Below, one piece after another: positions 1 through 14,727 of a stretch of DNA of 64,000 nucleotides. Below the pieces are notes generated by a model. The model saw only the letters and a list, made by a program, of their open reading frames with translations, ran no database searches and was not told the DNA's origin. Within the stretch, counting starts at the first letter, position 1, and each line of letters opens with the position of its first letter. Location: positions 806,001 to 870,000 of the forward strand of contig JAJNNX010000014.1 of assembly GCA_023159155.1 (NCBI GenBank), written 5' to 3'. The translations under genes and the position numbers were made by a program. Origin of the DNA: Ustulina deusta (lineage: Eukaryota > Ascomycota > Sordariomycetes > Xylariales > Xylariaceae).

Positions 1-970
1 CGCATAAGCAGCTTTACTATATAAATCTATAGGTTTAGTACCCCACAAAGTAGAAATAGGATTCCTAATACTATTTTATTTCGATTAAAAAAATAAAACC
101 GTTAAAAAAAAAATAAACAAATTACCAGTATAAAAAAAAGCCCTAAAAAAAAACGTATAAAAAAAGGCCAAAAAAATAATCCAGTTTATTAATATAGCTA
201 AATCATATTTATAAAATATATAAAATTATATAATATAGCAAGCTAATAAAAGCTATAAAAATTCTAACTTTAATATAAAGGATTATATATTTATACTAAA
301 AAAATAACAAATGTTTAAAATTCTAGCGCATATTAATAATACTTTTATACTTAAAATACCTTTTTTTTAGCAAGCTATAAACAAATATTACATTAATAGA
401 TTATAAAAATACCCTAATAACCTATTATTAGGGCAAAAAGAAAAAAACCTAAAAAACAAAATAATTAAGCCAAAAAACAAAAAAAAGTTTATAATAAAAA
501 AAATAAAAACTTTAAAAATATATTATAAAAAACTATAATACTAAATTAACTAAAAAAGCTAAAATATTAATAATAAATAGTATTTAATAAAAAACTTTAA
601 AAATAGTATAAAAGCGCTAAAAAAGTTCTATAATAAAAACTCTAAATTAGCAGGGCTGCTAAAAAGTTAGAAAAATAGCTAAAAGCTACAAAAAATAACA
701 AATTTAACAAAGCATACCTTAACAACAATAAAACTACGCTAAAAAACATAAAAAGGTTTTAATAAAAAAACATATAAAACAACCCTATACTTAAATTATA
801 ATATAATAAAATCTTTTAATATTATATATAAAAAAACCTATTTAATAATATAATAAAATAAAAGCCCGGATCAAAATTAATAAGTAAATATTTAAAGCTA
901 TTCTTTTTTTAACTAAAAAACACTTATTTAAATATATATAAACATATCTTTTTTTTTTATAGAAAAAGTA

Positions 971-1962
971 ATTATAGTATAGTAGCTAGTAGCCAGTAAC
1001 ATAGCTGCAACCTACAAGCTACACAAACCGCAATTTTTAATTTTTAAGTTATATAACTTATATTTAGCTAGTACTTAGTAATTATTTAATAGCTACCTAT
1101 ATTTTCTATTAATCTACCTATAAAAAACTTATAATATATTTTTATAAAATTAGCTTTTTTTTTTTTATACTTAGATTTTAATACAAAGTTTGCTTTTAAA
1201 ATAAAGCCTTACTTTCTATAATTGCTTAACGCGTAATAGTTTCTAAGTTTTTTAAACATAAGGATTACTTATTTTATTTTTAGAATAATTATACTAAAAA
1301 AAAAAAAAAATTTCTTTTAATATAAGCTATTATATACTAATTAATTAAATTTATAGCTTTTTTATTAAATTTTTTTTGCTTATAATAATATTAATAATTA
1401 ATAAAAATAAAATTAATAATAGCTTGCTTAAATTTATTGCTTATTTAAATAATAATAAGTTGTTTATTTTTATTATTATTATGTTTAGCTATAATAAATT
1501 AATTAAACAAAGGTTTTTATATAAATAATATATTTAATAATTATTATTATATATTAAAGCAAAGTTTTTTATTAGATTAAAGTATATTTTTTTTAAAATT
1601 ATCTAATAAAAAATATACTTTTTTACGGGCCACATTTTCTATATAAGCACACTTTTTTAGGGTTTATACTATACTACTAAAACAAAAGCTAAGTTTTAGC
1701 AGATAGTTTAAAGTTATAATATATGCTATATATAAATTGTTTAATTATTTAGGAAAATATTTAAAAGTAGTCCTAATATACTTTATAAAAACAATATTTA
1801 GATTATTATACGTTAAGTAATTATAAAAAATAAAGCTTTATTTTAAAAGCAAACTTTATATTAGAATCTAAGTATAAAAAAAAAAAAAGCTAATTTTATA
1901 AAGATATATTATAAGTTCTTTATAGGTAGATTAGTAAAAGGTATAGGTAGCTATTAGGTAAT
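971..1962. mobile_element. Left part of an old element with long terminal inverted repeats
   Basis: Positions 971-1290 are an inverted copy of 1745-1962 followed, across a later insertion, by 14618-14727. Reading 1745-1962 and then 14618-14727 in reverse complement reproduces 971-1290 in order, with RIP-type transitions. Before the insertion this was therefore one element of about 1.1 kb with terminal inverted repeats of about 300 bp and a core of about 450 bp without a visible gene. This resembles a non-autonomous DNA transposon or fold-back element. No clear target duplication is seen at its outer ends. Confidence 0.65.
1085..1290 (+). repeat. Inner section of the left terminal inverted repeat
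   Basis: This segment, beginning attatttaatagctacctat, matches the reverse complement of 1745-1955. It includes a shared poly-T tract and the downstream stretch ending in tgcttttaaaataaagc. The two arms differ mainly by transitions. Confidence 0.7.
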
Positions 1963-2323
1963 GTAGTAGGGCTAGTGCGCACGTATAAGAAACAGGTCCT
2001 TAGTTATAGAATAGAACGCATTCTCGGAAACCTCGGAGATTATAGGACAAAAAGTATAAAAAACGCGCGTTTTTATTTGAAACTACGGAACATTTTTTTT
2101 TTAAAAACTAAATAATAAAAAATTATTATAGAATATTAAATAAGAGTTAAAAATTTGTTTTATTAATTAATTATTGCGTTTTTATTTATAATTATAAATT
2201 AGATTTTGATTTAATATATATAAAGATTTGTAAGCCAAAAGATATAGTCTAATATAGAACTATTAGGTAAGTTTAGTTAATTTAAATATATAATACGCTA
2301 ATTAGAAACTTTGCTTTATTTTA
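1963..2323 (+). repeat. LTR 1 of retrotransposon 1
   Basis: This aligns end to end with 14250-14612 and with the reverse complement of 10681-11046. The first 130 bp are lightly mutated (ggtccttagttatagaatag is almost as in the clean copy). The rest is heavily converted to A/T. Confidence 0.8.
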
Positions 2324-5300
2324 TTAGTATTTTTAATAAAATAATAAAAATTAATATTATTTAATGTTTTTTAAAGTATAACTTATAATTAAAAACTAAT
2401 ATTTTTAGTTAATATATTTAATATATAAAAATTAACTACTAATTATACTAATTAGTTATATTTTTTTTAATAAATTTTCATATAAAGCTAGATTTTTAAT
2501 ATAATTTAATAATATAATATAAAAATAATAAAAAACTAACTATAATAAAAATTAAATAAATATAAAGCATTAATAAAACTATTATTTTTAGAATAACTAA
2601 TTATAAAAATATTAATAATATTATATTATTTTTATTAAATCTATAAAAAAAATATAAAATCTAATTATAATTATATTAAAAAAGCTAATATATTTGCTAA
2701 ACTTAAATATATATAAGCTTTTAATAAAAAACTTATAAAAGTATTATATTAATTATATATATTTATATAGTAATAAAAATTATAAAATATTAAATAAGAA
2801 AATATTATTAAAACTTAAAAACTATTATTTTATTTTTAAAATATTTATTATTTTATTATTTTTATATATTAATAGTTTTAATTAATAATTTAAAATAAAT
2901 AATCTAAACGTTTTAAAGCAACTATAAAACTTTAGGCTTTTTCTAATAGGGTTTATTTTAAATATTTTAATTATAAATATATTTATTTCTAATACTATAT
3001 TAACTAATAATTAAATTAATAAATACTAACTAGTTAAGTTTTTAATATTTATATAATTAGTTTTTAGAAACGCTATAGTTTTATATATTATTAGTTTATT
3101 TATTTTTAATTTTATATTTTGCTTTTAGAACTAATTTAATAAAAAGAATATAACCAAATAGCTTTATAAAATAAAAAGAATTTTTAAGTTCTATAGATTT
3201 TTGCAAGCTAAATAAATTAATTAATTATTATACTAAACAAAAATTATAATTAAAAAATATATAATCTAATATATTATTAGTTTTTATATTAATTAAGATT
3301 AAACTATTATAAGCTTAAAATAAAAATATAAAACAATTAATTTTAAGCAAACCTAATTATAAAAAAAACAATTTATTAAGCTTTTTTTAAATATTAAAAC
3401 AACTTTTTAAAATTATGCTTAATTTTTTTTTAGATATATAGCTTTAGTTAATAAACTTAGCTAAAAAAAAGTTTTTAATACTTAAAAAGTTTTATTTATA
3501 TAACTTAATTAAATTAATTTTTTTTAATTATTTTAGAAATATTTTTAATAAATATAAAATTATTAAAAATAATTTATAATAAAAAAAATATATTAATACT
3601 ATAAATATTTTTAAATAATAAGCTAACTTAGAATTTTTTTTTTAGTTATAAATAATAATATTAAGTTTTTTAAATAATATTATTAGTTTAGAACTATTAC
3701 TAAATATATTTTTTTATTTTATTTAGTAAGCTATATAAATATAACTATTTTAAGCTTTATTAATTATTTTTTTAACTTAACTATTTATAATTATTTTTTT
3801 TATTATATTTTTAATAGTTTATATATATATAAACTTAATGATTAAATAATTAATAGCTAAAATAAAAAGCTTTTTTATTTATAATACTTAAATAACTAAA
3901 ATAATAATTAAAATAATATAATTATTAATTAACTAGAATTAATACTATGTTTTTTTTAATTAAATATTTTATTAAAAAATTAGCTAGTAAAGCAAGTAGT
4001 AATATAAAAATAGCTAATTTAAAGCTTTTACTATTTAAATATAATACTTAAACTTTTAAAAATATAATTAATTAAGTAGCTAGAATAATTTTAGAAATAT
4101 TAATAATAATTTATATAAATATTAATTTTATAAAGCTAAAAATTATATATAATAAAGCTATAAATTAAAAAAAAAAATAAAAAACTTTAAAGCTTTATAT
4201 AAAAAATATAATTTTAAAGCTTATTATATTAGTTTATTATATATATTTTAGTATATTTGCTTATTTATAATTAATCTAGATAAAATATTAAAAAAAAAAA
4301 AAAAAATTTATATTTTTAGCTTTAATATAGATTTATTACAACTGTTCTAGTAAATATTTTTTAGTAGCTCCAGTAGTTTATAAAGCTTTATATAAATTTA
4401 ATTATATTTTAAAAAATCTAAAATTTAAAAATAAAACTTAATTATAAAACTTAAAATTTAGTAAAAATAAAAATACTTTAAATAATTTAGCTTAATTACT
4501 TGTTTTAATATTTAAATAACTAACTATAACTAATTAGCCCAACTTTAAAGTAAGATTTTAAACTAATTTAGTTTTTATAAAATAATAAAAGCTTAATATT
4601 CTAGCTAGAAAAAATTATTTAAAATTTTAATATAATAAATAATAAAAATATTAAAATAGGCAAAAGTTTATAGTACTAAAAGCAATTAATCAAGTTATTT
4701 TTTTAAATAATTTATTAGTACTTATAATTTTAGACTTTATTAGTATATTTAATATATAAGCTTATATAAAAACTATAATAGTAAAAAAAAAACATTTAAA
4801 TAAAAAAAATAATATTACGCTTAAAACTTATAATATTATTTAATTTTATAAAATAACTAATATTATAATAAATATAAGTACTAATTAGTAAATATTTTTA
4901 TTTGTTTTAAAAATAAAAAAATATTAAGTATTTTTTAATAAAATTAATAATTTGTTTAAAACTAAAGTAAAGTTAACTTAAGAAAAGCTATTAAGTTTAT
5001 TTTTTAATATATTAGAATTATTTATAGTATAAGCTTTTAAAATAAAATGAATATTAGGCAAAAAAACAATTAAATTAAATTAATTAAATAAATTTAAGTT
5101 TAAAATAAGTAATTAATAAATATTAAATATATTTATTTTAAAAATTAATAATATATATATAATACTACAAAAATCTATAAAAAAGGTTTATAAAATTTTT
5201 AAAATAAGTATATTTTTATAAAATATAAAAAACTATATAAAAGCTATACCTAAAGTTATAATAAAAATTAAAAAATTACTAAAAAGCTTACTAATTATTA

Positions 5301-8300
5301 AACCTTTTAATACTAATGTTTAATTATATATTTTAGTAAAAAATTATATTAAAAATAATTAATTTTTTATAATTAATATTTAAATAATTTAAAATAAATA
5401 TTTTACTAAACTAGAAATATTTTTATAATTATATAAAAAAATTATTGTTTAATTAGTATAAATTGCTAAAAATATATATATAAACTGTTTTTATATATAT
5501 AATATATATATTATTACTTTTATAACTTTGCTTATTTAATTATGTTTTTATAACAAATTAATAATTAGAGCTATAAAAAACTAATAGTTATTTATATATA
5601 AAAAACTGCTATAAATAGTTATAATTAGTTTTTAATTAATATTTAAATTTTATTTTTATTATATACTACTAAAATAACTTTTAATTTAATATTAAACTTA
5701 AATAATAAAATTATATAAAAATATTTTTATAATACTAATTAGCTATTTATAAACTATATAAACTAAATATTAGAACTAAATAATAATATTTTTTTTATAA
5801 GTGTTTTATTAAATAGTAAATTTTTAATAGTTTTTAGAACTATTATTTATAGAACTATAAAAAAAAAAACTTTAGTAAAAATATAGAATTAATATAAATT
5901 AAACAAAACGTTTAAAAAAAAAAGGATTTATTTAAATATTTATTTATGTTTTATTATATAACTTAAAAAAATTTAATTAATTAAAAAATATTTTTAAAAA
6001 ATTAAAAAAAGTATAAAAATATTAAAACTTATTAATTAAAAAAAAAAGCTTTTAGTTAAAGTGTTATATAAATATAAAATAGCTTTAGTTTAAAATTTTA
6101 GTAAAATTAAAAAAATATATAATAAAATTATATTATTATATAAGATCTAGATAATATTATATAAAGCTTAGTAAATAAAAAAAAAAATTATTTTTATATT
6201 ATTATAAAAAGAAATATTAAATATATTTAAAATCTAACTTATAAATAATATATTAAAAAAAAATATAGCATATATTAAAATATATAGTTTATAGTAAAAA
6301 AAAATTAAAAAGCTTAAACTAATTAATTTTGCTACTAAACTAAATATAGTTATAATTTAAAATATTTTTTTATTAAAAAGCTATAATAAATTTACTAAAA
6401 AATTTGTTATATATAAAATCTTATTAGTAATTAATTTTTTTTTTAAATCTAATTAAATATTTTTTTTTTTTTTAGTTAAATATTAATAGCTTTTTTTATA
6501 TTATTTAAAATTTTATAAATAATAATATTTTTTTAAAATATGACAAATTTAATAGTTTATTTTTTTAAAATAGTTAGTTAAATATTATATAATATTATAC
6601 TTAAAAAATATAAACTATTTTTTAATAATATAAAAGTTAAAAAGCTTATTATTTATTATAATAATTCAAAAATTGCTTTTAGTATATAATAATTTATTTT
6701 TAAATATATTAAAAATATTAATATAATTTTGCTAAATTTTAAATTAATAAATATTATTATAAATAATATTAAAAACAAATAATATAAGCTAATAGTAATA
6801 CTAGTTAAATATTTTTGTAAAACTAATAATTATAAATTTATAAAAGCTAAAATATTTAAAATTTTAAAATAAATAGCATATAATAATATTATAAAAATAA
6901 AAGCTTTTTTAGAAATAAATAGTTATTATTAAATATAAATAAAAACATATATTATAATAATATTTTTATTAATTATATTTTTTTAATATTAAGTTTATTT
7001 AAAAAAATAATTAAAAATAAATAATAATAATATTATAATAAGCTTTAATAATTATTTTTTGTTTAATTACTTTAGATTATAAAACTAAAAAAATCTAGCT
7101 AAAATTAATGCTTTAAAAAAAAAATAAAGCATTATATTTTGTTAACTAATTAAAAATAAAATATATTTGTTTGAATATAAGTTAGAAATTTAAAAAAAAC
7201 TTAAATTAAATTATAATATAACAAAAAAAAAGTACTTAAAAATTATTAAAGTTTTTTGCTAACTATAAAACTTTTTATATAAAATTAGATTTTATTTAGA
7301 AATAAATATAAAAGTACTAATTATTTAGCTAAATAATAAATTTTTTGTATTATTTAGTGTAGTTTTAATTTAAGAGGTTGTTTTTATTAAAATATTTAAT
7401 TTTAAATTATACTACATTTTTAAAAAAAAATATATATAATAATAAACAAACTATTATATAAACTAAAAAAACTATTAAATAAATTAAATAATTAATAAAA
7501 AAAAATATAAAAAATTTTATTAATTTTTAATTTTATATTATAATAGTTAAACTAATAATTATTTTAAATATTACTGCTTTTTTTAAACTAAAACAAAAAT
7601 AATTAATATATTTATAAAAACTAATAATATATTTTATTACTAAAAATCTATTTAATTGTTTTATAATAGTAATATAAAAAAAAATCTATAAAAATTGCTT
7701 TTAAAAAAAAATAAAACTATTATACTAGATCTAATATTATATTAATAATTTTAATAATTAAAAATATTTTTTTTTAAAAAAGTTATATATAACTAAAATA
7801 TTAAAACTAAAACTTTATATATTATAAAACTACTACTTAATATTACTAAAAAAACTTATATAAAAATATTAATAATATTTTAAAAAGTTATAAGTTATAT
7901 TAATAAATATAAAACAAACAATTTAAAAAAAAATATTATTATAATAAAGCTAAAAATATATTTATAAGCTAGGTTTTTAATATTTAATTTATATTTAATA
8001 ATAATAAGTTTAAAGCAATTATCAAAACTAAATATAAAATATTAGTTTATTTTAAAGCAATATTACTTTAATTAGCTAATTTTAAAAATATTGCTTAATT
8101 TATTAAGCAATATATTATTTATTAGTATAGTATTTCTATTAAAATTAAATATAATAATAGTTTTAAAAACAAAAAAAAAGTTATAATAGTTAAAATATAA
8201 CTTAAATTTATAATAATTTATAATATAATATATTATTTTTAAAGCTAAAAATTTATTAAGTTAAGCTATAAAGCAGTTATTAATAGCTTTAAAAAAATAA

Positions 8301-10680
8301 CTTAAAAAATAAAAAAAAGCTAAACTAAATAATTTAATAAAATAATCTAAGCTAATAAAACTATTATTTAATATTATAGTTATAATATATATAAAATATT
8401 TTATAGCTAATTACTAGTTTTATTAATTAAAAATATTATTTTAATATAGCGGATTATTAATTAGTAAAATATTTTTAATTATATATTTTTTTTAATATAT
8501 AAAATATAGCAATTTAAAAAAAAAAAAAATATAGCTAAGGTCTAACGTATTATTACTAAAAAAAAAACGCTAAGCTATAAAATAAGCTAATTAGTAATAT
8601 ACTTATAAGGTCTGCTTTATAGTTTTAAAAAAAAAACCTTGTTTTTATGTTTAATATTTTATTAAATAATAATAAATTTTAAAACGCTAAACTTTTATAT
8701 AAATAAAAAAGCTTATTTTTTATAGTATTTAAAAAAAAAAAAAATATAAAATAAAAGAGCTAAAAGGATATATAAAAGTAAAGATTTATATATTAGATAG
8801 CTTATAATTATTTATTAAAAATAAAACTAAATATTAAAAACTAATTAATTTTATTACTAATAAATAAATAATAGGCTTATTAAAAAATAATTGTTATAAA
8901 AAAAATATAAATATAGCTAGAATAGCTCTAATTAAAGCTATAATATACCTAAACAAAAGCTAAATAAAGCCTAAAATATAGCTAGATATAGCTAAAATAT
9001 AATTAAAATAAGCTTAAATAAACTATAATATAGCTTAAATAAACTAAAAATATTAAAATATAAATAAAACAATTAAAAAAAATTAAAAAATTATTAGTAA
9101 TAAAGCTTTATTATATTAAATTAAGATTTTAATTAAAATAAGCTTAAAAACTAAATATTTAAGCTTTAATAATTTATAATTAAAAAAAAAGTTAATTAAT
9201 TAATAAGCAATATTTTTTTAAATTTAAAAACTAGAAAAATAAACATAACTAAAATTTATAGATCTAATATTACGTATTATAACAATATTATTTTAATTAG
9301 CCTAGATTTATTATAAAGCAATATTTATTACTTATACTTTTGTTTTTTTTTTTTTTTTTGTGCTACTTTTTTACTTTTAAGAACCTATTTTAAAATAGCA
9401 ATTTTACTACTGCTTTATGGACAGATTAACTAAAAAATATATAAAATAGTATATAATAATTTTTATTTAATTAGTTTAAATTAAAAAAATTTTTAGGCTG
9501 TTTTGCTTATTTAGATTTTTATTTTTATTTTTTTAGGTTGCTACTATATATAAATAAATATATTTAATATTGCTTATATAATATTTATAGTCTAGTTAGC
9601 TAATTAAATAAATATAATTGCTATAAGTATTAGATTATAAAAGATTTATTAATTTATATTTAAAAAATAGCTATATTCTAAAATAATTATTATTTTTAGA
9701 TTTTTAGAATTAATAAATATATAACTAATAAAAAATAAAGTTAAAAGTTCTAGTTAATTAAATAATAAGTATTATTAGTTATACTAAACAATTAAATATT
9801 ATAAAAAGATATTTGTTAAATAGACTATTATAGTATAGCTTAATATAAAAAAATATAAGCTTGCTAGTAAATATTATAACTATTTTAAATATAGCTTTAT
9901 TATTAAATATTATAAAAAATAAAAAATAAATATTTTAGTATATATATTAACTAGTAGTATAATTATTTAGAGCTTTAATAATAAAATAATAAAAAATTTA
10001 ATAATTATATATAAAAGTTAAAAAAGGAATATAAGGTTTATTTATTTATATTAATTAAAAAAACTATAATATTTATTTTAATTATACTTAAAAGTTTTAT
10101 TAGTTTATTAAAATCTTTTAGTAATATTATATGTTTTAGAACTATAGCTTTAAAAAAATATATGTTTAAAAAAAATATAATTAAAATTATTAAAGCTATA
10201 CTAAATTTTAACTAAAAATATATAATATATTATAATTTAGTACTAAATAATAATAAAAATAATATAATAGTTATTTTAAAAATATAATTTATATACTAAT
10301 TAATTTAATTAAAATATTTATTAGCTCTAATATATATTATTTTAATTAGTATTTAATTATTAAAGCTTTTTTTATAATTTAGCTTTTTTTTGATTAATTA
10401 TAATAAAAAATCAAGGTTATATAAGCTAGTTTAAAACAAAAGATTTTTATAATTAAAAAAAAAATAATTAAGCATTAGGTTTGCTAATAATAAAATAATA
10501 TAGCTAAAAATAATATATAAAATTTAATATATATAATAATAGGTTAGTTAGTATAAAAACTTTAAATATATTTTAATTAATAATATTTGCTTTTTTTTTA
10601 ATTGTTTGAACTTTTAGATTAATTTATAAAATAATTAAAGTTTAAAGCTTTAATTGTTTATTAGTAATCTAACTAAATAT

Positions 10681-11046
10681 TGAAATGGAGCAGGGCTCCT
10701 GATCGGCGTGTCGCACACTAAAACCAACCAAACCTACCTGATCGTCCCGTATCGGACTACGTCTTCCGACTCGCGGATCTTCGTGCAGATTAGGTCAAGA
10801 TCTAATACGTAAATATAAATAAAAATATAATAATCAATTGGTAAAAACAAATCTCTAACTCTTATCTAGTATTCCGTATTCTTTGTCCGTCTATTCGTAA
10901 TTCCATAAAAAAGAAGTCTTCTATAGCTTCAAATAAAAACGCGCGCTTTTTATATCTCTTGTTCTGTAATCTCCGAGGTTTCCGAGAATGCGTTCTACTC
11001 TATAACTAAGGACCTGTCTCCTGTACGCGCGCACCAGCCCTACTGC
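10681..11046 (-). mobile_element. Solo LTR, nearly free of RIP, target duplication aatat
   Basis: This 366-bp island of normal composition inside the AT block is the reverse complement of the retrotransposon-1 LTR. It is flanked by aatat at 10676-10680 and 11047-11051, so it is an independent insertion inside the older element, reduced to one LTR by LTR-LTR recombination. It begins gcagtagggctggtgcg and ends ccctgctccatttca in LTR orientation. It is far less mutated than LTRs 1 and 3. Confidence 0.8.
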
Positions 11047-14000
11047 AATATAGATATATTTATATAATATTTAATATAACTAATATAAAAATAATAATTA
11101 TATAGCAAACAAAAATAACTAAAAAAAGCTAGTATATATTTTTTGCTTTAAAATAACTAATTATTAAATATTATAAAAAATAATAAAAAATAAAAATATA
11201 TATTATAATATATTATATATAAACTAATTATTATAAATTAAATAAATAAAATTAAAAATATAAAAAAGTATAAATATAAATATAGTTTATATAAAAAAAT
11301 AAATAAATAAATTAAAAAAAAAATTAATTTATATAAAACTAATAAATATTATTTTTTATAAAGTAATATAAATAAAAAAGCTTTAATTAGTACTTTTTTT
11401 TAATAATAATTTATATTAAAAAAAAATTAATAAAGTTTTTATAAAAAAGTAATATAAATTAACTAAACTTATATTAGCTTAGTAAACCTTATATTCAGCT
11501 TTTAATTATTTATTTTTTAGTTAATATATTTTATACTACTAGTTTTTAGATTTTATTTATTAATATATAAATTATATATTTGTTATATTTTATTTATATT
11601 TTTAATTATTAATAAATAAAACTAATATTTTGTTTTAATATTAAAGCTATTATATAATTAGTTTATTTTAGTATTATTATTTTGAATTATTATACTTAAA
11701 ATATTATTAAAAAGATTTAGGAAATATATATGTTTTTTTTAATAGTATTATTACTATTATATTATTTAAGCTAGTATAATATATATTGCTAAATAAACTA
11801 TTATATATAAATTATTATAATAAAAAACTATTATTTTATTTTTGCTAAAAATATAAAAATATTTTATATAACTATAAAATTTTTTTAAGTATTATAACTT
11901 AAGTTTTTTATAATTTGTTTAGATCTAGATTAATTAATATATTTTAAAAAATATAATATTAGTAGCTAAATATATTAAAAGTTAATATATTAATTACTGT
12001 AGTAATTAGTTATTTTAAATTATAAGTAGTATTTATAAATATTTTTGTATAAATATTTTTTTAGGCTTAAAATAAAAGTTTTAATAAGAACTATTTTATT
12101 TTTTAATTTTTTAAAAAATAGGATAGATCTATTAGTTTTGTAATATTTAAAACAATTAAAACAACTAGAGCTAAATATATTTTTAATTATTAGTTTATTA
12201 TAATTTATAATATTAAATAAAAAATACTATATATTATAGATTTTATTAATAATAGTATAATAATTAATGTTTATTAAAAAGTTTTTATTACTTTTAATTA
12301 TATTTAAGAATTATTATTTAATAGTTATTTACCTAGACTTAAGCTTACAATATTAATTTTTAGTATTTAATAAAATAATAACTAATATTATAGTTATTTT
12401 TGTAAAACTTATATATTTTTAGCTTTTTATAAACTAAAGCTTTAAAAAAAAATAGTAAATGTTATAAATAAAAAACCTTACAATTTAAACAAAAATATAT
12501 AAAATAATTTATTAAAATATAAAAACTATATTATAGTTTATATAAAAAAGCTAGTTTTAGATTTCTAGTTATAGATTTAATTGATTTAGCTAGCTTAGCT
12601 AATTTTTTAATAAAATTAGTTAATTTTTTAGTTAATTACTTTATTTATTAATTTCTAATTTATAAAATTTAATTATAAAAATATATAGTTAGTATAATTT
12701 AAAATATAAAAATATTTTATTATTATTATAATATTTAATAGTTAGTAGAATTAGAATTTTTATTAATATGCCTTTTTATAACAATTATTAATATATAAAT
12801 AATAAATTTTTTAAAAAATAACTGATTTTTTTTTTTATTTCTAAAAATATTTAAATAACTAATAGCTTTAGTACCCGGATTATTAATATAATAATTAAAC
12901 AAAAATAATATACCTAAGTTAATACTATAAATATTAAAATATAATTTATTATTTAGCTTTATAAGCTAAATATAAAAATAGTTTATAAATAATTATTTAA
13001 ATTATTTAATTATTTTATTGCTTAATTTATACAACTTAATAAAAAAGTAGTTATAATTATATTAATTTTTAAAATTAAATAAATAATATTTAATAGGCTT
13101 AAACTTTTTAAAGCAAATAGTAACTAATTAAATTATTTTTTTATTATAATTATTAATAAATAAAAACAAACTATTTATTTTATTAATTTAGTTTTTAAGC
13201 AAAATAAAAAATATTAATAATTTATTTATAATTATTAAATATAAACTTTTAAAAATATTATTAGTTAATAAACCTTAAAGCTACTTTTTAATATATTTTT
13301 TTTATTTTATATATATAGCTTTTTTATATATATTTAAAATAATTAGTAAAACTATAGTTTAATATATATTATTTATATAATATTGTTTTTTAAATATTTA
13401 AGTATTTTTTTTAAAGATTTATAACTTAATAGCTAAAAATTAATATTTAATAATTTAATAGTAAGTATTAAAATTATAAAAAATTATTTAAATATTATTA
13501 AAAAAATAAAATTATATATTAAAATTATAGTTATTAAAATAAAGCTTTTTTTTTAATTAATACTATTTAAAACAAAAAAATAATCAATAATTATTTTATT
13601 TTATAAAGCTAATTAATTAATAAGTAATAATATAAGTATATAAAGTATATTTTATAGATTTTTTTTTTAAATTAAATTAGATTTTTTTATAATAAATATT
13701 TTTATTTTTTAGTTTATTTATAAAAAAATAATAGTTATTAGATTACTTAAAAAATTAATATAAAACTAATTAAAAAGTATTTTAATAATTATATTTAAGT
13801 TTAAAAAACTTAATTAAAAATATAAATATTTTAATATATTTAATTTTAATAAATAATACTAATTTTTTTTAATAATAAAAAAGCTTAAGTTATAATTTAT
13901 AAAAAATTTATTTATTACTAGATTTTTTTTATATTTTAAAAAAATAATATATATAATAATATAAAAAATTGTTTTATACTAAACTTTTTTATTAAATAAA

Positions 14001-14249
14001 AATTTTAAAAAATATATAATTTATAAATATATATAATTAATTAAACAAATATTAAAAAATATAAAAATTAAAAAGCTGCTCGAAAAGTGCTAAGTATATA
14101 AAAAAAACAAAAAGTCAAATTATTAAAAATAAATATAAAAACTAAAAAAGCCTAGTAATAAAAATCTAAAAAAAATAAATAATTAATTAGTTATAGTTTA
14201 AATTAATTATTATAATTTAAAAATAAAAACTTAATAATTTAAAAAGTTT

Positions 14250-14612
14250 ATAGTAGAACTAGTATATATATATAAAAAATAAGTTTTTAGTTATAAAATA
14301 GAACATATTTTTAAAAACTTTAGAAATTATAAAATAAAAAGTATAAAAAATATATATTTTTATTTAAAGCTATAAAAAAAACTTTTTTTTTAAGGACTAA
14401 ATAACAAAAAATTATTACAAAATATTAAATAGAAGTTAGAAATTTATTTTATTAATTAATTATTGCGTTTTTATTTATAATTATAAATTAGATCTTAACC
14501 TAATATGTACAAAGATTTGTAAGCTAAAAAATGTAGTCCAATATAGGACTATTAGGTAGGTTTGGTTGGTTTGAGTGTGCAATATGCCGATTAGGAGCCC
14601 TGCTTCATTTTA
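14250..14612 (+). repeat. LTR 2 of retrotransposon 1
   Basis: Direct repeat of 1963-2323. Here the pattern of decay is reversed: the first 200 bp are heavily mutated, while the last 130 bp (containing aggtttggttggtttgagtg) are close to the clean solo LTR. Confidence 0.8.
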
Positions 14613-14617
14613 GTAAT

Positions 14618-14727
14618 TGTTAAGTGCCGGCCAGGTATAAGTCATATGACCTAGGAATTAAAGATTGCGGTTTGTATAGCTTGTGGGTTGTAGCTATACT
14701 GCCGGCCACCAGCCACTATACCATAAC
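14618..14727 (-). mobile_element. Right end of the old inverted-repeat element, split off by retrotransposon 1
   Basis: The reverse complement of this stretch matches 971-1085, sharing for example acaaaccgcaat and the atatgac/atataac region. It keeps normal G+C (gccggccagg, gccggccaccagcc), whereas the left copy is strongly AT-shifted. Confidence 0.7.

Larger units (their letters stand above)
1963..14612. mobile_element. LTR retrotransposon 1 (RIP-degraded), target duplication gtaat
   Basis: Direct repeats at 1963-2323 and 14250-14612 are bounded by the same five bases, gtaat, at 1958-1962 and 14613-14617. That fits a single retrotransposon insertion about 12.6 kb long. Removing the solo LTR nested inside it (10681-11046 plus its target duplication) leaves about 12.3 kb, longer than most fungal LTR elements, so further nested insertions are likely. 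No gag or pol frame survives, so Ty1/copia or Ty3/gypsy membership and transcription direction cannot be read. It interrupts the inverted-repeat element described separately. Confidence 0.75.
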
